A stretch of DNA of 45,697 nucleotides, from the NCBI GenBank assembly GCA_030066195.1, contig JASJCB010000065.1, positions 1 to 45,697 on the forward strand. The letters run 5' to 3'. Below the pieces are notes generated by a model that saw nothing but the letters and a program-made list of their open reading frames with translations, ran no database searches and was not told where the DNA came from. The translations under genes were made by a program, and so were the position numbers. Positions within the stretch are counted from its first letter, which is position 1. The number at the start of each line of letters is the position of its first letter. Positions 41,287-45,697 of this stretch are shown here, piece by piece. This DNA is from Acidobacteriota bacterium (GTDB lineage: Bacteria > Acidobacteriota > Holophagae > Acanthopleuribacterales > Acanthopleuribacteraceae).

Positions 41287-41552
41287 GTTCTACCTCCGTC
41301 ATTGTTCTGACATGCGAGTCTACGGTGTCCCGCACCGGAAGGACTTGGGAACCCTGAGGGTATTGCAAGGCAATACCGGCGGCGGCAAGATATGCGACCG
41401 CTTCCCAATGGTTCCACAAGGCATGTGAAAAGAATGGGGATCGGCTCGGGAAACTTGGATATGATCCACTTTGTACGGATAAACCGCTTTATAATGTGAA
41501 CGAAGCGCCTACACGTCAAAGGAAACCGTTTGCAACAGGTGGGAGGACCGGC

Positions 41553-43094
41553 ATGGAATGGTGGTGGGTGATATGGGGGGCGATTACGCTGTCTACAACC
41601 CTGGCTGCAACCAAAAAGCAGAGAGGCGGCTTGTTTGCCTTTCCATTCAATAAAAAGCTCTCACCGGAAGACGCCGCTAAACTGGAGTTGACTCCGGCAG
41701 ACGGTGGTCAAATGAACCAATGGCTGACCGATGACGGCAGGTTTCGCGTTATCCTGGATGAACGCAAAGTCCAAATCAAGTTTGCCGACGGCTCCGCCGG
41801 CTTTCCCGATCGGAAACGGAACCGGACTTCGTACGAAACCTCGGACTTGAGAACAGGTCATTTCACTTTCGACGGCCAATATTTTTGGCTGTCTTCCAAT
41901 CCCGCATTCATGGTGCTTCTAGACAAGGAAACACGTCAAACACTGCTTGAAATCGAGTCATTCAACCTGACCACCGAGGCCCTGGAATTCAAAAGCAGGA
42001 ACCTGTCAACTGACTTGGGCAAAGGACTTGCTCTGGCCCGACACTTCTCTCAATGCGATCTCAAGGAAGCCGCCCGATCCATCCTGGCCAATGAAAACGA
42101 AACCATGAAAGGCTACGCATTGAAAGCGCTGGTCGGTAAGGAATTGGACACAGGTCTGAAGGCTCATGTGCGGCCCTATCTCCATCATAAGGATGCGGAG
42201 AAGGTTAGAGAAGCCGTAAAACTACTGGGAGCGGAAAGCATCCCGGCCCTTGAGCAGAATTTCGATCTGAATCATGTTCCCATGGTAAGCCCGGTGCTGA
42301 CCTCTTTACCCGAAGGTAGGGAATATTTGTACAAACAGTTGCAAAAGCCGGCAATCGACACGGCCCATGCAATTTCCCTCATACGGGCGCTTCGCGGCGC
42401 CAAAGCGGGCGCCCCCGCCGGCCGAATAGCCGATACGGCTTGCAAACTCAATCATCCCGAGATTTTTCTCACCGCCCTGGATGTATTGGCGCCCTTGGGG
42501 CACGAGGACGAGGCTTATAACCGCGTACTGAGGAAAGCCCTACAAACACCGGGCAGTCATGTTGAGGACGCGCATCGTCTAGTCGAGAAAGCCGGTCTTT
42601 CGGAGGCCCGCGCCTTATACCGCGATTTACTGGAGCAGGCGAATATGGAACCATCCATGACGGCACATGCGATCCGTCATCTGGGCCGCTATCAGGACCG
42701 AACGGCCGTGCCCGCGATCATAGAGGCCGGACGCCAAGGTTCCTCCGAGGTGGTCGAGGCTGCCGTCGATGCACTGAATACCATCGGCGTCAGCGAAATC
42801 CTCCCTTTTATGGTAGAAGTGCTGACATCGGGACCCAAGAAAGCGCGACAAAAGGCAGCCCACGCCGTTGGTCGTTGGGGAAACATCGGACACGTGGAAA
42901 ATCTGAAAAACGCCATGACCGGCGCCGACCGGGATTTGCGAAAGACAATAGAAGAGGCCGTCGCCAACCTGCAAAAGTCGGTCGGCCCGGATGCGGAAGG
43001 GCGGCTCAGTCTGACCCCGACCGATGAAACAAAGGGCGCGCTGAGCATTTCCGGCACGGGAACCGGCGGTGAACTGAGCCCTGCCGAAGATTGA
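41553..43094 (+). CDS. Membrane-anchored HEAT-repeat protein
   Basis: 513 residues from ATG 41553, which has GGGAGG six bases upstream; an upstream start at 41496 lacks this. One N-terminal hydrophobic segment (WWWVIWGAITLSTTLAA) anchors it. A beta-rich region of about 110 residues follows (RTGHFTFDGQYFWLSSNPAFMVLLD). HEAT-type helical repeats run from about 150 to 470 (VVEAAVDALNTIGVSEILPFMVEVL, ARQKAAHAVGRWGNIGHVENL). There are no catalytic motifs; it is probably a protein-interaction scaffold. It ends one base before the converging gene at 43095, with no intergenic DNA. Confidence 0.8.
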   Translation: MEWWWVIWGAITLSTTLAATKKQRGGLFAFPFNKKLSPEDAAKLELTPADGGQMNQWLTDDGRFRVILDERKVQIKFADGSAGFPDRKRNRTSYETSDLRTGHFTFDGQYFWLSSNPAFMVLLDKETRQTLLEIESFNLTTEALEFKSRNLSTDLGKGLALARHFSQCDLKEAARSILANENETMKGYALKALVGKELDTGLKAHVRPYLHHKDAEKVREAVKLLGAESIPALEQNFDLNHVPMVSPVLTSLPEGREYLYKQLQKPAIDTAHAISLIRALRGAKAGAPAGRIADTACKLNHPEIFLTALDVLAPLGHEDEAYNRVLRKALQTPGSHVEDAHRLVEKAGLSEARALYRDLLEQANMEPSMTAHAIRHLGRYQDRTAVPAIIEAGRQGSSEVVEAAVDALNTIGVSEILPFMVEVLTSGPKKARQKAAHAVGRWGNIGHVENLKNAMTGADRDLRKTIEEAVANLQKSVGPDAEGRLSLTPTDETKGALSISGTGTGGELSPAED

Positions 43095-44768
43095 TTACAT
43101 TAATTCTCGGCCGTATTCACTGTGCAGGATACGGCGGGCAACCTTACGGTGGGATTGATAGACCCAAGCCAGATAAGCCAGGAAGAGCAGCAAAGCCAGA
43201 TAACCGCCGAGGCGTATTTGACGTTGCCAATCGGGGTGTTTGCGCATCCACAGGTTGATGGTTACGCGCGGGTCCAGTTTCAACGCGCGCGTTTCGTCCT
43301 TGATGCCATGTTGCAATTTGATCATATGCTCCATATCGGCCTGACCTTCCATCAGGTGGAGGGTAGCAGCTATTCGACCGGTACCGTGCTCGCGTAGGGT
43401 GGAAACCAACACAGCTCCGTAGGCGCGACCCAGATTGTAGGCAGCCCGTTCGTGGAGGTTGATGACCGTACGGTCCTTGAGTTCCAAGCGGCGGCGTTCC
43501 AGGTAGGTTTTGACCGGATCGAGGCGTCCGTGCAAAAGGTTTTGGAACTGGGCCAGATCCAGAAAGACACGATTACGCTCGCGATCGGGTCCGCCGATTG
43601 CCGCGTCCAACTCTCCAAGGTCGATTTGTTCCAGCAGCGTCCCGGCTTCCTCCAGGCGGTCCGCACCCAATAAGGCCAGCAACTCCTCTTTTGCGGCCAG
43701 GTGATATACCTCCCGGTTGGGGTTCGACATCCGCCGGGCGTGGTTGTGAAAACGGGCCGCATCGCTCAGCGTGATGCCGCTTTCCTCATACTCGGCCAGA
43801 TGCGCCAACAGGATTCCAATCGTGTAGTTGAAGATGTCTTCGTCCCCATTACTACCGTTCATGCCGCGCGCCGCCGCCTCCATATTGTGCAACGCCATGG
43901 TCAGGCGGAACAGGCCGATGGGCAAGTCATCTCCCTGTTTCAGGCAGGTGCCGATAAGGCTGGTGATCATGGGGCTCAGCGTATCGTCGTCACCGTAGGA
44001 GTATTTGAGCTGTTCGCGTCTCAGGTATCCCAGGGTACGGCCCGGGTAACCTTCTTTTTTACCCAGACGCAGGTACACCACGGCCAGGTTGGTGTAGATA
44101 TGGTAGGTGGCCAGGTCGCCGTGTTCCGGAAGCAGTCTTCCGCCCTCCCAGGCCGGAACACCCTCCCCCCAATAGGTTCCGTTGTTATCCCTCACCTGCC
44201 CCAGAAGCTCGGTGGCGGCCACGGTACGACGCAGGTCGAAAAGGGCCCGGCGCAACAGACCGTATTCCCGCCGAGGTCCCCTGCTGTTGCGTTCCGCCAG
44301 ATCGGAGAGCAGGACCGAGCGGTTATAGCGGAAAAGCGCATAAAGAATCCGGTCTGTTTCCGAGGCGGGCAGGAGATCATTATCGTTTCCCCCCGGAATA
44401 AACTGACTGTCATACCCATTATGGAATCTCAGCAGTCGCGTTTTGGCTATGGACAATTGATCGGCATCCATTTCAGTAAGCGCTTTATTCAGAGTTTGGC
44501 AAACACGCGTCCGAGAGGAAAACTCCTCCTCTTCCACGAACTGGGAAGGACCGTACATCAGTCCCCAACTGTCTCGCAGATCTTCCTGATGGTTGCGCAC
44601 GAATTCGGCCAGCAAATCGAGACCGCGTCGTTTGGCGCGTTCATTGAAGTCTTCCATCTTGACGGGCTCCAACTCCTGGTTTTGGAACATAGGATGAAAG
44701 AAAAAAATCGGGAAGCCGATCAGAGCCAGCAGGAACACCTTCCAGACACACGAAAGTCGCCGCATCAT
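43095..44768 (-). CDS. Two-TM membrane protein of unknown function, paired with a GTPase
   Basis: 557 residues. It has an N-terminal transmembrane segment (VFLLALIGFPIFFF, about 10-24), a helical domain of about 490 residues and a C-terminal transmembrane segment (LGGYLALLLFLAYLAWVY, about 520-540). The large domain contains TPR-like motifs (HIYTNLAVVYLRLGK, AAYNLGRAYGAVLVS) but no recognised family. It starts six bases after the stop of the GTPase gene at 44775, with GGGGGG in the gap, so the two are co-transcribed. This suggests a membrane effector or receptor for the GTPase. It converges directly on the HEAT-repeat gene. Confidence 0.75.
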   Translation of the reverse strand: MMRRLSCVWKVFLLALIGFPIFFFHPMFQNQELEPVKMEDFNERAKRRGLDLLAEFVRNHQEDLRDSWGLMYGPSQFVEEEEFSSRTRVCQTLNKALTEMDADQLSIAKTRLLRFHNGYDSQFIPGGNDNDLLPASETDRILYALFRYNRSVLLSDLAERNSRGPRREYGLLRRALFDLRRTVAATELLGQVRDNNGTYWGEGVPAWEGGRLLPEHGDLATYHIYTNLAVVYLRLGKKEGYPGRTLGYLRREQLKYSYGDDDTLSPMITSLIGTCLKQGDDLPIGLFRLTMALHNMEAAARGMNGSNGDEDIFNYTIGILLAHLAEYEESGITLSDAARFHNHARRMSNPNREVYHLAAKEELLALLGADRLEEAGTLLEQIDLGELDAAIGGPDRERNRVFLDLAQFQNLLHGRLDPVKTYLERRRLELKDRTVINLHERAAYNLGRAYGAVLVSTLREHGTGRIAATLHLMEGQADMEHMIKLQHGIKDETRALKLDPRVTINLWMRKHPDWQRQIRLGGYLALLLFLAYLAWVYQSHRKVARRILHSEYGRELM

Positions 44769-44774
44769 GCCCCC

Positions 44775-45697
44775 CTATACCCTCAAGAATCGACGCCACC
44801 TGGCGTAGGCCCGGCTGGACATGGCCCATCTCGGCGCCGGTTTGGCCACCACGTGGTTGAACACGGAGGAAACGCCCATGGGAATGCCGATACCTCGCTC
44901 GGGATTGAAGTTATCGCCCGTACTGCTGACCCATTCCACTTTCAGATTCGGCGCCAGTTTCTTCATATTATCCAGGTCGTTTTTGAAGAAGGTTTCGACC
45001 GCGTTCCAGGGATCGCCGAGATAACTGTCACTACCCGGAACGATGGCCGGAAAGCCGTCGAAACGCCGGTCTTTGATGAGATCCGCCTTGGAAATGCACA
45101 GGGCCACAGGAATATTTACCTGGCGACTGCCCACTTCTTCATCACGCGCCGCCTGACTCATGACGTTACGCTTTTCTTCGAAGTGTTCCAGCGTCAACAT
45201 CTTGGGGATGGTGGCGGCCACGGATAGGAAGGAAACCATGTGACTCATCTGCTTGCGCTTGAATTCGTAAGCATCCTTCAACTGATTTTTTTCATAATTG
45301 GTCAGACTGCGGCCAAACTCGCGCTCGTAGCGCTCATAGACCTCACCTCGCGACCGCGCCACCGCGTCGGCATCCAGGTCAAGAAATAGGAACATGCCCT
45401 TGCAATGACTGAGATAAGTCAAAAAGAAATCGATGATTTCCCTATTCCAATCATCGATCTCTTCGAATTGTTCGCCGCGAATGTCCATTAACGCGAAGTG
45501 GCGTTTGCTGTTACCGATAAGATTGGCCTTGTAAAAGTGCAAACCCTTGGGGGTAGCTATCACCTGACCGCTTTCGAACTGGCTTTCCTGGTAGGTGATC
45601 AATTTGTTCCAATTTCGGTCCAAGGTATAGTTGCCAGTATCCACATTCATGCCGCTGATCCCTTTAATGACCCGGCCCAAGGAGTAGATGGAACAGG
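44775..45697 (-). CDS. GTPase-like protein, 5' end beyond the window
   Basis: 307 residues are visible; the open frame continues to the window edge, so the start and the P-loop (G1) lie outside. A G3-like motif is seen in FALMDIRGEQFEE (DxxG) and a G4-like motif in ALCISKADLI (SKxD in place of NKxD), in the order expected for TRAFAC GTPases. The pattern fits the double-GTPase (DO-GTPase2) type found in some bacterial conflict or envelope systems. A TTG at 45680 could be mistaken for a start, but the frame reads through it as CSIYSLGRVIKG. It is co-transcribed with the two-TM protein downstream. Confidence 0.7.
   Translation of the reverse strand, partial: CSIYSLGRVIKGISGMNVDTGNYTLDRNWNKLITYQESQFESGQVIATPKGLHFYKANLIGNSKRHFALMDIRGEQFEEIDDWNREIIDFFLTYLSHCKGMFLFLDLDADAVARSRGEVYERYEREFGRSLTNYEKNQLKDAYEFKRKQMSHMVSFLSVAATIPKMLTLEHFEEKRNVMSQAARDEEVGSRQVNIPVALCISKADLIKDRRFDGFPAIVPGSDSYLGDPWNAVETFFKNDLDNMKKLAPNLKVEWVSSTGDNFNPERGIGIPMGVSSVFNHVVAKPAPRWAMSSRAYARWRRFLRV

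Noticed and set aside
41471..41495. Possible promoter TTGTAC/TATAAT upstream of the HEAT gene
   Set aside because: The spacing is only 13 bases; the TATAAT may be a -10 element but no proper -35 is seen.
43701..45227. 508-residue plus-strand open frame opposite the two-TM and GTPase genes
   Set aside because: It spans two real genes on the other strand and lacks any motif or start site.

Overview
The window is about 57% GC by eye and tightly packed with genes. It reads as a bacterial chromosome, most likely Acidobacteriota. I infer this from the mix of ECF sigma factors overlapping Ser/Thr kinases with TPR tails, TPR-CHAT proteins, a giant SpvB/VCBS/RHS protein, MASE1-GGDEF-EAL and many exported proteins of unknown function. 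No rRNA, tRNA, CRISPR array, integrase or complete insertion sequence was seen. The only clear housekeeping genes are purH and fbp, with pspA and a CNNM/CorC-type protein as further widespread genes.

Layout: 1-373 is a repeat element. 443-5128 (+) holds an ECF sigma factor, a membrane protein placed like an anti-sigma factor, a small exported acidic protein, a second ECF sigma factor and a Ser/Thr kinase with TPRs. 5129-6397 holds a hairpin array, a TIGR02574-type antitoxin, and a nested-palindrome element that cuts off the toxin gene after its first codons. 6404-11253 is a divergent locus: an exported TPR-CHAT protein on the minus strand, and a second sigma/membrane-protein pair, paralogous to the first, on the plus strand. 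11898-14670 carries a secreted M12-type metalloprotease and a LytTR regulator whose phospho-acceptor Asp is Glu. 14715-21509 (-) is a 2264-residue secreted SpvB/VCBS/TcdB-like/RHS protein with a lipase-like GHSLG C-terminal domain.

21678-26380 (-) holds a three-gene operon of unknown exported or membrane proteins, and a pair made of a secreted cysteine-rich peptide and a six-bladed beta-propeller. 26540-26830 is an inverted copy of the hairpin array at 5.3-5.6 kb. 27056-34272 (-) holds a CNNM/CBS protein, a 21-residue micro-ORF, a propeller/di-heme cytochrome and a c-di-GMP enzyme. 34537-37022 (+) holds an ankyrin protein and a Uma2-type protein with heptad repeats. 37052-41286 (-) holds purH, an exported unknown, fbp and pspA. 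41553-45697 holds a HEAT-repeat protein, a two-TM protein and a partial GTPase.

The most coherent theme is regulation by sigma factors paired with membrane TPR proteins, next to a kinase or a CHAT protease. The second theme is exported proteins of uncharacterised function (RHS-lipase, Cys-rich peptide plus propeller, propeller-cytochrome). All functional statements come from reading motifs by eye; no database search was run.
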